64,000 nt of DNA from an uncultured Blautia sp. (GCA_934371915.1 CAKROE010000001.1:59139-123138), one strand, 5' to 3'; positions 18,587 through 27,110 are shown, numbered from the stretch's first letter. Notes: a model not told the origin generated them from the letters alone. Made by a program: numbers and translations.

Positions 18587-19324
18587 TCAGTTCTTTTCCA
18601 TGAAGTCAACGTATTCTTCCAAAACAGGTTTCGGTTCACCGATTCTTCGGATCTGACCGTCATGCATCCACATAACAGTGTCACAGAGCTCTTCAAGTGT
18701 TTCCAGACTGTGTGATACAATGACAACAGTACGGTCTTTGTTGGAAATCAGACTTTTCATCTTTTCGTAGCTTTTTTTCTTAAATTTCTGGTCACCGACA
18801 CTTAAGACTTCGTCGATCAGCATAATATCTGTCTCAAGAATAGCGGTGATGGAAAAAGCCAGTTTGGAATACATACCACTGGAATAAGTACGGACCGGCA
18901 TATCAATGAACTCACCGAGTTCCGCAAATTCAATAATTTCCTGCTCTTTTTCTCTTACCTGTTCTTCGGAAAAACCGAGCAGCATACCGGAAAGAATAAT
19001 GTTTTCACGTCCGGTCATTTCGCGCTGGAAGCCGACACCGATGGACAGAAGAGAAATACTGTGACCCTTCAGATCAATTGTACCGCTGTCAGGTGAAAAG
19101 ATTCCGGCAAGAGCGTTCAGAGTAGTGGATTTACCACTTCCGTTTTTTCCGATAATTCCGAGGATTTCGCCCTCTCTTACATAAAATGAAATTCCTTTTA
19201 CTGCGATGAAACGGTCTGCCTTCTGACGATTAAACTGTAGCAGATTTTTTTTGATAGAAGTTTTCTTAAGATTCTGGTAGCTGATGACCAGATCGGTAAC
19301 TTCAATTGCATGTTTTTCTTCCAT
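18587..19324 (-). CDS. Polysaccharide/teichoic-acid export ABC transporter ATPase (TagH/Wzt-like)
   Basis: A 245-residue ATPase with Walker A IIGKNGSGKST, signature VRTYSSGMYSKLAFSI in the degenerate form typical of the TagH/RfbE/Wzt group, Walker B IMLIDEVLSVGD and an SHSLE switch. These ATPases drive export of lipid-linked teichoic acids or other glycans. There is no C-terminal substrate-binding extension, so the polymer is unlikely to be selected by a Wzt-type carbohydrate domain. The start is two bases after the permease stop, so it is the second gene of a two-gene operon. No glycosyltransferases are adjacent, so the cargo cannot be named. Confidence 0.9.
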   Translation of the reverse strand: MEEKHAIEVTDLVISYQNLKKTSIKKNLLQFNRQKADRFIAVKGISFYVREGEILGIIGKNGSGKSTTLNALAGIFSPDSGTIDLKGHSISLLSIGVGFQREMTGRENIILSGMLLGFSEEQVREKEQEIIEFAELGEFIDMPVRTYSSGMYSKLAFSITAILETDIMLIDEVLSVGDQKFKKKSYEKMKSLISNKDRTVVIVSHSLETLEELCDTVMWMHDGQIRRIGEPKPVLEEYVDFMEKN

Positions 19325-19325
19325 A

Positions 19326-20111
19326 TTAAATCACCTTTACATAACTGTTTTCACTCTTATAGATTTTGCGGACACCCAAAATACTGATAATAAGTCCGAT
19401 AACAAACCATAAAAGTAAGAGTTTACGGTGCGGAACCTGTCCGTAGATTAGACATTCACGCATGGATGTAATTAGAAATGCGATAGGATTTCCCTTGCCG
19501 ATATATGCATTGTATGGTGCAGGGAGACGATCCATGATATTCCAGAATACACCAGTCAAATAGAACAGAAAACGTAATGCAATGTTTAATACATTGGAAA
19601 GGTCTTCTACAAATACACCATAATGCAAAAGAAAACAGCTGAATCCAAAAACAACTATCAGTAATGTAAGAAGTATCGGGAAAATATACAGCGCATTCCA
19701 GGTCAAAGGTACACGCCATACTGCTAACATTGCGGCAACAATCAACAGTGAAATGAACATCTTAAACCCATTTACGCCCATCTTGACAACAAGAAGGATG
19801 AATTTGGGAATGTAAACCTTTGATACAATCGGCTTATTATTTTTAATAACTTTGACACTCTGGATCAGACATTTATTAAAGAAATCCCAGAGGGTGATAC
19901 CAATGAAGACGAAAATAGCAAAATACTGCTCTTTTGATTTGAATACATATCCGAACATGAATACATAGATCAGCATGAAGCAAAGAGGATCAAGTATCCA
20001 CCACAGCCAGTTCAGATAAGAATTGGCAATTTCGGATTTCAACTGGGCTTTAGAAGAATAGACGGCATATTTCCAGTACTTCTTCATGTCATCCCTGAAT
20101 CGTTTAAACAT
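19326..20111 (-). CDS. Polysaccharide/teichoic-acid export ABC permease (TagG/Wzm-like)
   Basis: A 261-residue ABC-2-type membrane protein with six hydrophobic segments. It begins with a basic amphipathic stretch (MFKRFRDDMKKYWKYAVYSS) and then the typical NSYLNWLWWILDPL segment. The start at 20111 is preferred over an upstream in-frame ATG at 20198 because the RBS AGGAG lies eight bases before it and family members begin this way. With the downstream ATPase it forms a two-gene exporter. Confidence 0.9.
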   Translation of the reverse strand: MFKRFRDDMKKYWKYAVYSSKAQLKSEIANSYLNWLWWILDPLCFMLIYVFMFGYVFKSKEQYFAIFVFIGITLWDFFNKCLIQSVKVIKNNKPIVSKVYIPKFILLVVKMGVNGFKMFISLLIVAAMLAVWRVPLTWNALYIFPILLTLLIVVFGFSCFLLHYGVFVEDLSNVLNIALRFLFYLTGVFWNIMDRLPAPYNAYIGKGNPIAFLITSMRECLIYGQVPHRKLLLLWFVIGLIISILGVRKIYKSENSYVKVI

Positions 20112-20379
20112 AAAATCCGCTCCTATATTATTTTTAATCTTTTTGTAATCTATAGAACCCTCAACAGAGTGAGGGTTTATATCTTCCTTATAATACACTA
20201 GGAAATGTGTATTTACAAGAGAAAAGTTTTATAAATAAGTTCAGCTGTATTTCTTCAATAATTGAATACGGTGCAGTATAGAAAAGTAATAATTTCCTTA
20301 TTATAAAGTGATGATATAAATATTGTATGATTAATGAGATGTTTTTGCAAGAAAGACGCGAATTTCTAAGGGAAAATGC
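20112..20379. other. Intergenic region between the divergent exporter and rpmG operons
   Basis: No gene is seen. It is AT-rich and must hold the exporter promoter. A small hairpin with arms AACCCTCA (20156-20163) and TGAGGGTT (20170-20177) lies 45 bases before the permease start on the minus strand; its role is unknown. Confidence 0.4.
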
Positions 20380-20409
20380 TTGACTTATATATGTGGTATG
20401 TGCTAAACT
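20380..20409 (+). promoter_or_regulatory. Promoter of the rpmG-secE-nusG-rplK-rplA operon
   Basis: TTGACT (20380-20385) and TAAACT (20404-20409) are spaced by 18 bases, about 88 bases upstream of rpmG. The following leader has no obvious attenuator. Confidence 0.7.
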
Positions 20410-20496
20410 AGACAAGCGACATGGAAGTTAGGTCTTTTTTTTATGCCCGAAAAGCAGAAAAGACCCACGCAAATGAAAACACTGGAGGTGGAAGTT

Positions 20497-20646
20497 GTGC
20501 GCGTTAAGATTACATTAGCATGTACGGAGTGCAAGCAGCGTAACTACAATATGACCAAGGAGAAGAAAAATCATCCTGAGCGTCTTGAAACAAAAAAATA
20601 TTGTAAGTTCTGCCGTACCCATACTCTGCACAAGGAAACGAAGTAA
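20497..20646 (+). CDS. rpmG: 50S ribosomal protein L33
   Basis: A 49-residue ribosomal protein. The GTG at 20497 is chosen because GGAGG lies at 20484-20488 and it gives the conserved start [17 protein letters not shown]; longer in-frame starts would add a non-conserved tail. The zinc ribbon is intact with CTEC and CKFC, the zinc-containing form of L33. It is the usual first gene before secE and nusG in Firmicutes. Confidence 0.95.
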   Translation: MRVKITLACTECKQRNYNMTKEKKNHPERLETKKYCKFCRTHTLHKETK

Positions 20647-20668
20647 TCACGAAATGTGAGGTTAGACT

Positions 20669-20878
20669 ATGCAAGAGAAAGAAAAATCTGCTGGCAAAGG
20701 TCAGAAGAGAAATTGGTTTCAGGGACTTCAATCGGAATTCAAAAAGATTGTCTGGGTTGACAAAGCCACACTTGTTAAGCAGACCATAGCAGTTACGATC
20801 ATTACGGTTGTACTTGCAGTGATCATCAGTGTATTTGACTCAGCTATTCTGGAAGGAATAAATCTTTTAGTGAAGTAA
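20669..20878 (+). CDS. secE: Preprotein translocase subunit SecE
   Basis: A 69-residue single-span protein that clamps SecY in the Sec translocon. It has a basic N-terminal tail, the amphipathic EFKKIVWVDKATLVKQT helix diagnostic of short Gram-positive SecE, and a C-terminal membrane segment (AVTIITVVLAVIISVFDSAI). It lies between rpmG and nusG, the conserved position. Confidence 0.95.
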   Translation: MQEKEKSAGKGQKRNWFQGLQSEFKKIVWVDKATLVKQTIAVTIITVVLAVIISVFDSAILEGINLLVK

Positions 20879-20894
20879 GGATAACGGTGATTGT

Positions 20895-21410
20895 ATGTCA
20901 GAAGCAAAATGGTATGTTGTTCATACTTATTCAGGGTATGAAAACAAAGTAAAAGCCAACATTGAAAAAACAATCGAAAACAGACACCTGGAAGACCAGA
21001 TTCTGGAAGTTCGTGTTCCGCTGCAGGAAGTAGTAGAGATGCGAAACGGAGCTGCCAAGCAGGTCCAGAAAAAGATGTTTCCGGGTTATGTGCTTCTCAA
21101 CATGGTCATGAACGATGATACCTGGTATGTTGTCCGCAACACCAGAGGCGTAACCGGATTCGTAGGACCGGGATCCAAACCGGTACCGCTGACCGAAGAA
21201 GAAATGCTTCCTCTGGGAATTAAGGCTGAGGACATTCAGGTGGATTTTGCAGAGGGCGACATGGTTGTCGTTACAGGCGGAGCTTGGAAAGACACCGCAG
21301 GCGTTATTACTGCGATCAGTACCCAGAAGCAGACGGTTACTATCAATGTTGAATTGTTTGGCCGCGAAACGCCGGTAGAAATAAGTTTCGCAGAAATTAA
21401 GAAGGCGTAA
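20895..21410 (+). CDS. nusG: Transcription termination/antitermination factor NusG
   Basis: A 171-residue RNA polymerase-binding elongation factor. The NGN domain starts [15 protein letters not shown] and contains [11 protein letters not shown] and [10 protein letters not shown]; the C-terminal KOW domain reads [21 protein letters not shown]. Length and order after secE are standard. Confidence 0.97.
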   Translation: MSEAKWYVVHTYSGYENKVKANIEKTIENRHLEDQILEVRVPLQEVVEMRNGAAKQVQKKMFPGYVLLNMVMNDDTWYVVRNTRGVTGFVGPGSKPVPLTEEEMLPLGIKAEDIQVDFAEGDMVVVTGGAWKDTAGVITAISTQKQTVTINVELFGRETPVEISFAEIKKA

Positions 21411-21419
21411 CACATTCAA

Positions 21420-21449
21420 GTGGGAGGGAAGAACCCCCGCCAATACCAC
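21420..21449 (+). promoter_or_regulatory. Conserved hairpin element before rplK
   Basis: The spacer between nusG and rplK holds GTGGGAGGG, then CCCCCGCC and ACCACA, able to fold with GTGG pairing CCAC and an inner G-rich/C-rich stem. Nearly the same string occurs before rplA at 21909. The rplK RBS AGGAGG follows directly, so folding could affect translation. Confidence 0.5.
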
Positions 21450-21466
21450 ATAGGAGGTGCCGAAAA

Positions 21467-21892
21467 ATGGCAAAAAAAGTAACAGGCTATATTAAATTAC
21501 AGATTCCTGCTGGTAAAGCAACTCCAGCACCACCGGTTGGTCCGGCTCTTGGACAGCACGGTGTAAACATTGTACAGTTCACAAAAGAGTTTAATGCAAG
21601 AACAGCAGATCAGGGAGATCTTATTATCCCGGTTGTTATCACTGTTTATGCAGACAGAAGTTTCAGCTTCATAACCAAAACTCCGCCGGCAGCAGTTCTT
21701 CTTAAGAAGGCAGCTAACATCAAATCAGGTTCCGGCGTACCGAACAAAACAAAGGTTGCAAAAGTAACAAAAGCTCAGGTTCAGGAAATCGCTGAACTGA
21801 AAATGAAAGACCTGAATGCAGCATCCCTTGAAGCAGCTATGAGCATGATCGCTGGTACTGCAAGAAGCATGGGAATCGAAGTCGTAGACTGA
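21467..21892 (+). CDS. rplK: 50S ribosomal protein L11
   Basis: A 141-residue ribosomal protein of the GTPase-associated centre. The N-terminal domain has the conserved proline-rich [20 protein letters not shown] and the C-terminal domain the 23S rRNA-binding segment ending [19 protein letters not shown] lies ten bases upstream of the ATG. Confidence 0.98.
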   Translation: MAKKVTGYIKLQIPAGKATPAPPVGPALGQHGVNIVQFTKEFNARTADQGDLIIPVVITVYADRSFSFITKTPPAAVLLKKAANIKSGSGVPNKTKVAKVTKAQVQEIAELKMKDLNAASLEAAMSMIAGTARSMGIEVVD

Positions 21893-21908
21893 GAAAAAAT
21901 CAAATGAA

Positions 21909-21936
21909 GTGGGAGGGAAGTTCCCGCAATTACCAC
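21909..21936 (+). promoter_or_regulatory. Conserved hairpin element before rplA
   Basis: A second copy of the GTGGGAGGG ... CCCGC ... ACCACAGGAGG motif seen before rplK. The GTGG/CCAC ends pair, with GGGAA opposing TTCCC inside, and the AGGAGG RBS follows immediately. It is a candidate site for translational feedback by a ribosomal protein such as L1; this is inference. Confidence 0.5.
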
Positions 21937-21950
21937 AGGAGGTTATAGAA

Positions 21951-22643
21951 ATGAAACGAGGAAAGAAATACGTGGAAGCTGCAAAAGCAGTAGACCGCGC
22001 AACATTATATGATACCGCTGAGGCTATCAGCCTTGTAAAGAAATCCGCAGTTGCTAAATTTGACGAAACTATCGAAGTTCACATCCGTACAGGCTGCGAT
22101 GGACGTCACGCAGATCAGCAGATCCGTGGTGCAGTAGTTCTGCCTCATGGAACTGGTAAAAAGGTTCGCGTTCTTGTATTCGCAAAAGATGCAAAAGCAG
22201 AAGAAGCAAAAGCAGCTGGCGCTGACTATGTAGGAGCTGAAGACCTCATTCCGAGAATCCAGAATGAAGGATGGCTTGATTTCGACGTTGTTGTTGCTAC
22301 ACCGGATATGATGGGTGTTGTTGGACGTCTTGGTCGTGTACTCGGACCAAAAGGTCTCATGCCAAACCCGAAAGCTGGTACTGTAACTATGGACGTTACA
22401 AAAGCGGTTAACGATATCAAAGCAGGTAAGATTGAATACCGTCTTGATAAAACCAATATCATTCATGTTCCGATCGGTAAAGCTTCCTTTACTGAGGAAC
22501 AGTTAAGCGACAACTTCCAGACGCTGATTGAGGCTATCGTTAAAGCAAGACCGAGCACTCTGAAAGGACAGTACTTAAGAAGTGTTGTTCTGACTCCTAC
22601 TATGGGACCTGGAGTAAAGGTTAATCCGGCTAAGTTAGCCTAA
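21951..22643 (+). CDS. rplA: 50S ribosomal protein L1
   Basis: A 230-residue ribosomal protein of the L1 stalk. The start [16 protein letters not shown] follows AGGAGG; an in-frame GTG at 21909 would start inside the hairpin element and is rejected. Core motifs [32 protein letters not shown] and [18 protein letters not shown] are intact. A terminator follows, so rplJ and rplL are not part of this operon. Confidence 0.98.
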   Translation: MKRGKKYVEAAKAVDRATLYDTAEAISLVKKSAVAKFDETIEVHIRTGCDGRHADQQIRGAVVLPHGTGKKVRVLVFAKDAKAEEAKAAGADYVGAEDLIPRIQNEGWLDFDVVVATPDMMGVVGRLGRVLGPKGLMPNPKAGTVTMDVTKAVNDIKAGKIEYRLDKTNIIHVPIGKASFTEEQLSDNFQTLIEAIVKARPSTLKGQYLRSVVLTPTMGPGVKVNPAKLA

Positions 22644-22659
22644 ATAAATGAAGAAAAAA

Positions 22660-22687
22660 GATACCCTTTCGAGGGTGTCTTTTTTTA
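22660..22687 (+). terminator. Terminator after rplA
   Basis: A GATACCCT/AGGGTGTC stem with a TTCG tetraloop followed by seven T residues, a textbook intrinsic terminator. Confidence 0.92.
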
Positions 22688-22701
22688 TGTTACCGAAGTA
22701 G

Positions 22702-22797
22702 TACCCGAGGGGAAACCGCTCAAGTTGCAATACCCGAGGGGGAACCGCTCACAGTTGCGAAGGCCGCTGTTCCCCCTCGGACTCCCCCTTATCGGCC
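22702..22797. repeat. Direct and inverted repeat cluster of unknown function
   Basis: Two near-identical units (22702-22728 and 22731-22758, each TACCCGAGGGG...CCGCTC...GTTGC) stand in tandem. A 12-base perfect inverted complement of part of the second unit (CCGAGGGGGAAC at 22734-22745 against GTTCCCCCTCGG at 22769-22780) follows, and an outer GGCCG/CGGCC pair (22762-22766 and 22793-22797) can close a second hairpin. It is GC-richer than the flanks and lies just after the rplA terminator. Confidence 0.6.
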
Positions 22798-22810
22798 ACG
22801 CAAAAAAGCG

Positions 22811-22838
22811 TTGTATGTTTAAGAAATTTATATAAAAT
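22811..22838 (+). promoter_or_regulatory. Possible promoter of the carboxypeptidase/transglutaminase operon
   Basis: TTGTAT (22811-22816) and TAAAAT (22833-22838) with a 16-base spacer, 83 bases before the carboxypeptidase start. A moderate match only. Confidence 0.4.
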
Positions 22839-22921
22839 ATACTACAGGATTAAGTTGTAATGTGTTAGAATAACAAGAGAAATTTCTTAGAAATATTTTT
22901 GTAGAATAAAGAAGGGGTACC

Positions 22922-23947
22922 ATGGCGGATAGGAAACGAAGGCGGACTTCCGGCACTGGGAGCGGACGGAGGTCTGTGAAGGCGAAGTCGAGAAGACGCA
23001 AAAAACAAAATAGAGGAAGAATGGTTTTCTGTATTGCAGTAGAGCTGATCGTGGTGCTCATACTTGTACTGGTTGTCGGCTGGAATTATGGTATGGGAAC
23101 GCAGCTGTTTGACTGGATTGAGCAGATGCGTAAACCTGTTGTGAAAGAGCTGGATATCAGTGGTATCAACAGTCCGTATGCAGTACTGATGCAGGTACGT
23201 GGCGGCAGGGTGATCGGTGAGATTAACGGAGAAGAACAAATGTATCCGGCATCTATGACAAAGATCATGACGACGATCGTTGCAATTGAAAATCTCAAAG
23301 ATCTGGACCAGGAGATCACACTGACCAATGAGATGTTTGAAGGTCTGTATGAGCAGGATGCGACACAGGCCGGATTTCAGCCGGGCGAAACTGTCCGTGC
23401 AATCGATCTGCTTTATGGTGTGATGCTTCCTTCCGGAGCAGAATGCTGCATTGCACTTGCGGACACGATTGCCGGTTCTGAGGCGGATTTTGTGACATTG
23501 ATGAACGAAAAAGCGGCAAAACTTGGGATGACCGGTACGAACTTCTGTGATACGACGGGACTGCATGATGCAAATCATTACAGTACCGCAAAGGATATTG
23601 CAGTGCTTTTGAAATATGCTCTGAAAGATGATACATTCCGTGAGATTATAGAGAGTCCGTATCATTCTACACCGGGAACCAATATTCATCCGGATGGAAT
23701 TACTTTCTACAGTACCATGTTTAAGAATCTGTCTGATACGGCAGTTACAGATGGAAAAATCATGGGTGGAAAGACCGGTTATACCGGAGAAGCGGGACAT
23801 TGTCTTGCGAGCTTTGCAGAAATCGACGGTACAGAATATATTCTGGTTACCGGTGGAGCATCAGGAACCGGAATTCCACATATAAATGATGCAGTAACAG
23901 TTTATAACAGACTTGGTGCAGCGGCCCAGGCATTAAATGAGGAGTAA
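22922..23947 (+). CDS. Membrane-anchored D-alanyl-D-alanine carboxypeptidase (peptidase S11)
   Basis: A 341-residue penicillin-binding protein of the DacA family, which trims the terminal D-Ala of peptidoglycan stem peptides. The first 35 residues are strongly basic (RKRRRTSGTGSGRRS), followed by one membrane segment (about 36-58), so it is a type II membrane protein rather than having the usual cleaved signal and C-terminal anchor. The active site has SMTK (PASMTKIMTT) and KTG (GGKTGYTGEAGHC). The second motif, normally SGN, reads PSGAECC, so Asn is replaced by Ala. The RBS GAAGGGG precedes the ATG. The next gene starts six bases after its stop, suggesting an operon with wall-related secreted proteins. 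Confidence 0.9.
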   Translation: MADRKRRRTSGTGSGRRSVKAKSRRRKKQNRGRMVFCIAVELIVVLILVLVVGWNYGMGTQLFDWIEQMRKPVVKELDISGINSPYAVLMQVRGGRVIGEINGEEQMYPASMTKIMTTIVAIENLKDLDQEITLTNEMFEGLYEQDATQAGFQPGETVRAIDLLYGVMLPSGAECCIALADTIAGSEADFVTLMNEKAAKLGMTGTNFCDTTGLHDANHYSTAKDIAVLLKYALKDDTFREIIESPYHSTPGTNIHPDGITFYSTMFKNLSDTAVTDGKIMGGKTGYTGEAGHCLASFAEIDGTEYILVTGGASGTGIPHINDAVTVYNRLGAAAQALNEE

Positions 23948-23953
23948 AGAGAA

Positions 23954-24823
23954 ATGAAAAAGATGAAAAAGTTATTGATTGTTCTTATGTGCGTATCATG
24001 CATTTCAACACCTGTAAATGCACAGACGATAACGAAATCACAGACAACAACGAACGTAAAGACTGCGGCGAAACCATCAGGACTTGCAGTTAATAAAGCA
24101 AGAAACGGTATCACGAACTGGAAGAAGCCACCGAAAAAAGGCTGGTATACTTTAAAGAATGGTAAAAAGAGATATTATCGTAAAAGTAAATATATCAAAG
24201 GGCTTCAGAAACTCGGAAGTTACAGATATTTTTTCAGCATGAAAAATGGCGTGATGGCAACAAGTGATGTTACTTATAAGGGGTGCACTTATTTTGTTGA
24301 CAGTAAGGGGCATATCACAGCATGGCGTAAAGGGGATGCTTATTATAATCCGAATGGAAGCCGGATGAATAATGATGAAATTGAGGTGTTTAGAGCTGAA
24401 AATAATGCAAGAAAAGTGATACGGAGGGTGACAAATGATAAAATGACAATAGAAGAAAAAAAACAGTCATGTTTTCGATGGGTAATGAACAATAAGAAAT
24501 ATGCAAATATACGGCAGTTTAAAAATGGCAGTGAAGCTTGGTTTGCGATAAATGCTAATGATTATTTTGAAAGAGGTATAGGGAATTGTTGGGGAAGTGC
24601 ATCTTCCTTTGCATATCTTGCAAAAGTACTTGGATATAACAATGTTTATATTTGTTCAGATGGTACAAAAACAGAACACACATGGGCGGAGATAGAGGGG
24701 CTGGTTTATGATCCTTTATATGCTAAGAGCAGGGGGATTGATTTGTTTTATGGAGTAAGCTATGAAAAATATAGTTACGAAATGCAGTATTATACTCCTT
24801 ATTTCCGCGTAAAATTATCCTAA
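23954..24823 (+). CDS. Secreted transglutaminase-like protein with wall-binding-type repeats (paralogue 1)
   Basis: A 289-residue exported protein. The signal peptide ends near VNAQT. Residues about 55-130 contain aromatic/Gly repeats (GWYTLKNGKKRYYRKSKYIKG; YFFSMKNG; YFVDSKGHI) like choline- or wall-binding repeats. The C-terminal half is a transglutaminase-like papain fold with Cys212 (GNCWGSASSFAYLAKVLGY), His242 (EHTWAEI) and Asp253 (VYDPLY), so the triad is intact. Members may cleave or crosslink proteins or peptidoglycan; the substrate is unknown. Two close paralogues follow in the same operon. Confidence 0.82.
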   Translation: MKKMKKLLIVLMCVSCISTPVNAQTITKSQTTTNVKTAAKPSGLAVNKARNGITNWKKPPKKGWYTLKNGKKRYYRKSKYIKGLQKLGSYRYFFSMKNGVMATSDVTYKGCTYFVDSKGHITAWRKGDAYYNPNGSRMNNDEIEVFRAENNARKVIRRVTNDKMTIEEKKQSCFRWVMNNKKYANIRQFKNGSEAWFAINANDYFERGIGNCWGSASSFAYLAKVLGYNNVYICSDGTKTEHTWAEIEGLVYDPLYAKSRGIDLFYGVSYEKYSYEMQYYTPYFRVKLS

Positions 24824-24844
24824 CTCCCAACAAAGGACAGATAT

Positions 24845-25447
24845 ATGGAAGTAAAAAAACTACTGGAAGTTCTGACAACCGCCGAACACCTGAAAGACGT
24901 GCCAAGGCACTGTTATACTTCAGGAGGAAGGCGTGAGAGTGTTGCGGAACATTCATGGCGGCTGACATTGATGGCATACTGGGTGAGTGATGAATTTCCG
25001 GAGGCAGATCTTGAGAAGCTTCTGAAAATGTGCCTGATTCATGATCTTGGTGAAGCATTCACCGGAGATGTGCCGACCTTCGAAAAAACAGAGAAAGACG
25101 AAGAAAAAGAAGCACATTTTCTGACAGAATGGGTGGCAAAGTTTCCATCCCCGTTTCGGGAGGAAATGCAGGCATTATACAGTGAAATGGAAGAGAGACA
25201 GACGTTGGAAGCCCATATTTATAAAGCGCTTGATAACCTGGAAGCTTTAATCCAGCACAATGAGTCTGATATTGATACATGGATTCCCCTGGAATATGAC
25301 CTGCAGATGACGTATGGAAATGACAAAGTTGGATTTTCAAAATATCTTACAGCACTTCGGGATGAAGTACGTAATGAAAGCAGACGTAAGATTGCATGTA
25401 AAGGAGAAAATCGAAATAAGGAAATTAAATTGGGGATGGAAAAATGA
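24845..25447 (+). CDS. HD-domain hydrolase (YfbR/HDDC2-like nucleotidase)
   Basis: A 200-residue cytoplasmic HD-superfamily phosphohydrolase. The metal motifs are intact: HSWR in ESVAEHSWRLTLMAYW, HD in CLIHDLGEAFTGDVP and a later Asp in KALDNLEALIQHN. This matches the 5'-deoxynucleotidase YfbR and related HDDC2 proteins, which dephosphorylate deoxynucleoside monophosphates. It sits between transglutaminase-like paralogues 1 and 2, and its stop overlaps the next start (ATGA), yet its likely role is unrelated to theirs. The last 15 residues are basic and poorly conserved. Confidence 0.85.
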   Translation: MEVKKLLEVLTTAEHLKDVPRHCYTSGGRRESVAEHSWRLTLMAYWVSDEFPEADLEKLLKMCLIHDLGEAFTGDVPTFEKTEKDEEKEAHFLTEWVAKFPSPFREEMQALYSEMEERQTLEAHIYKALDNLEALIQHNESDIDTWIPLEYDLQMTYGNDKVGFSKYLTALRDEVRNESRRKIACKGENRNKEIKLGMEK

Positions 25448-26247
25448 GAGAAATTAAACATTTTTTAACTGTTTGCCTGTGTGTAATACTGGTTGCAGCA
25501 CTGATGATACCGGAAACTGCTTTTGCAGCACGAACCTCTGTATCGCAAAAAAGTGCAGGGCCAGCTGTCGGAACGGGCTGGTATACGCAGAAAAATGGAA
25601 AAAAGAAATATTATCGTGACGGTCAATATGTGACCGGACAGCAAAAAATCGGGAAATATGTTTATATGTTCAGTAAATATGGAAATATGATAAAAAAAGA
25701 CATTACGATTCATAAAGTCAGATATTATATCGCATCAAATGGACATATATTAGCCTGGAAAAAAGGTGGCAAATATTATACAGCTACGGGAAAACGTATG
25801 AATAGTACGAAGGCTGTGGAATTTCGGGCATACCAGAATGCACGAAAAGTTGTAGCACAGAATACAAGAAAAAGCATGTCAAAAAGTCAAAAACTTGAAA
25901 CTTGTTTTCGTTGGGTGATGAAGAGATACTATCGTACATGGAGACGTTTCAGTCAGGGTGGAAAAGCATGGTATGCCGTGAATGCGAATGATCATTTTGA
26001 ACGTGGGTGTGGTGATTGTATTGCAGATGCCTCTGCATTTGCATATCTTGCAAAAGCACTTGGATACAAAAATGTGTATGTATGTACGGATGGTTACAGA
26101 AATGATGAAAACTCTCATGGATGGGCGGAAATTAACGGCCGTGTTTATGACCCGCTTTTTGCAGAAGCCAAAAGCTACAGCCGAAATTACGGAGTAAGAT
26201 ATGGGGTTTACCCATTGTCTCCGGTGATGCGTGTGAAGATTGCCTGA
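25444..26247 (+). CDS. Secreted transglutaminase-like protein with wall-binding-type repeats (paralogue 2)
   Basis: A 267-residue exported protein closely related to the genes on either side. The signal peptide ends at AFAAR. Repeats GWYTQKNGKKKYYRDGQYVTG and RYYIASNGHILAWKKGGKYY occupy about 45-120. The catalytic Cys is in GCGDCIADASAFAYLAKALGY, followed by HGWAEI and VYDPLF, so the Cys-His-Asp triad is kept, although His is followed by Gly-Trp rather than Thr-Trp. Coupled by a four-base overlap to the HD hydrolase. Confidence 0.82.
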   Translation: MREIKHFLTVCLCVILVAALMIPETAFAARTSVSQKSAGPAVGTGWYTQKNGKKKYYRDGQYVTGQQKIGKYVYMFSKYGNMIKKDITIHKVRYYIASNGHILAWKKGGKYYTATGKRMNSTKAVEFRAYQNARKVVAQNTRKSMSKSQKLETCFRWVMKRYYRTWRRFSQGGKAWYAVNANDHFERGCGDCIADASAFAYLAKALGYKNVYVCTDGYRNDENSHGWAEINGRVYDPLFAEAKSYSRNYGVRYGVYPLSPVMRVKIA

Positions 26248-26276
26248 GATATAAATTGAGGGGATAAGATATAAAA

Positions 26277-27092
26277 ATGAAAAGATGTAAAAAAATATTT
26301 ATTATATTGATGTGTACACTGCTGATTGCTGTTCCGGTCACGACAGAAAGTGCAAGTGCTGCTGTGACAACAAATAGAACTGCAAAAGCCAAAATATCCG
26401 GCTGGGTCACGGTACAGAATGGTCAGAAAAAGTACTATAAAAAAGGACAGTATCTTAAAGGCTGCAAAAAAATAGAAAAAAATTATTATTATTTCGGGCC
26501 GAAAGGTGTTATGAAGACACAGGATATAACTGCTCATGGTGTTACATATTTTATAGAAAAAAACGGGCATGTGCTGGGACGCAGAAAAGGTTCCCGATAT
26601 ATGGCTCCTGATGGAAAAAAGCTCAATAAAAAACAGACAGCAGAGCTGCGGGCATATCAGAATGCACGAAAAGTTGTGGCGCGGCTTACAACCAGTGACA
26701 TGACGGATGCAGAAAAACTACAGAGATGTTTTGTATGGATGCAGTCGAATGGATTTGCCACTCAGGGAAGGCTCAGTTCCGGTGGAAAGTACTGGTATGC
26801 GTTCAATGCAAATCAACTTTTTATGCGAAGAAGAGGAAACTGTATTCCGTATGCATGTGCGATGGCCTATATGGCGAAGGTAATAGGGTATAAAGATGTC
26901 TACATCTGTTCAAGGGGAACGAAACAGCAGAGTTTTCATACATGGACAGAAATAAACGGAGTGGTTTATGATTCTTACTTTGCAAACAGACGTGATGCAG
27001 ATAAGTATTACGGTATAAAATACGATGACTTTGAGTATGGGGTTGTTTTCAGACAAAAGCTTCCGGAAAAATATTCCTGGCTATCGAAATGA
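26277..27092 (+). CDS. Secreted transglutaminase-like protein with wall-binding-type repeats (paralogue 3)
   Basis: A 271-residue exported protein. The signal peptide covers about 1-27 (ESASAAV). One wall-binding-type segment has GWVTVQNGQKKYYKKGQYLKG and YYYFGPKG. The transglutaminase-like half has Cys in RGNCIPYACAMAYMAKVIGY, His in FHTWTEI and Asp in VVYDSYF. It is the most diverged of the three around the active site but keeps the triad. It ends the operon, followed by a terminator. Confidence 0.82.
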   Translation: MKRCKKIFIILMCTLLIAVPVTTESASAAVTTNRTAKAKISGWVTVQNGQKKYYKKGQYLKGCKKIEKNYYYFGPKGVMKTQDITAHGVTYFIEKNGHVLGRRKGSRYMAPDGKKLNKKQTAELRAYQNARKVVARLTTSDMTDAEKLQRCFVWMQSNGFATQGRLSSGGKYWYAFNANQLFMRRRGNCIPYACAMAYMAKVIGYKDVYICSRGTKQQSFHTWTEINGVVYDSYFANRRDADKYYGIKYDDFEYGVVFRQKLPEKYSWLSK

Positions 27093-27110
27093 GAATAGGA
27101 CAGAAAATGT

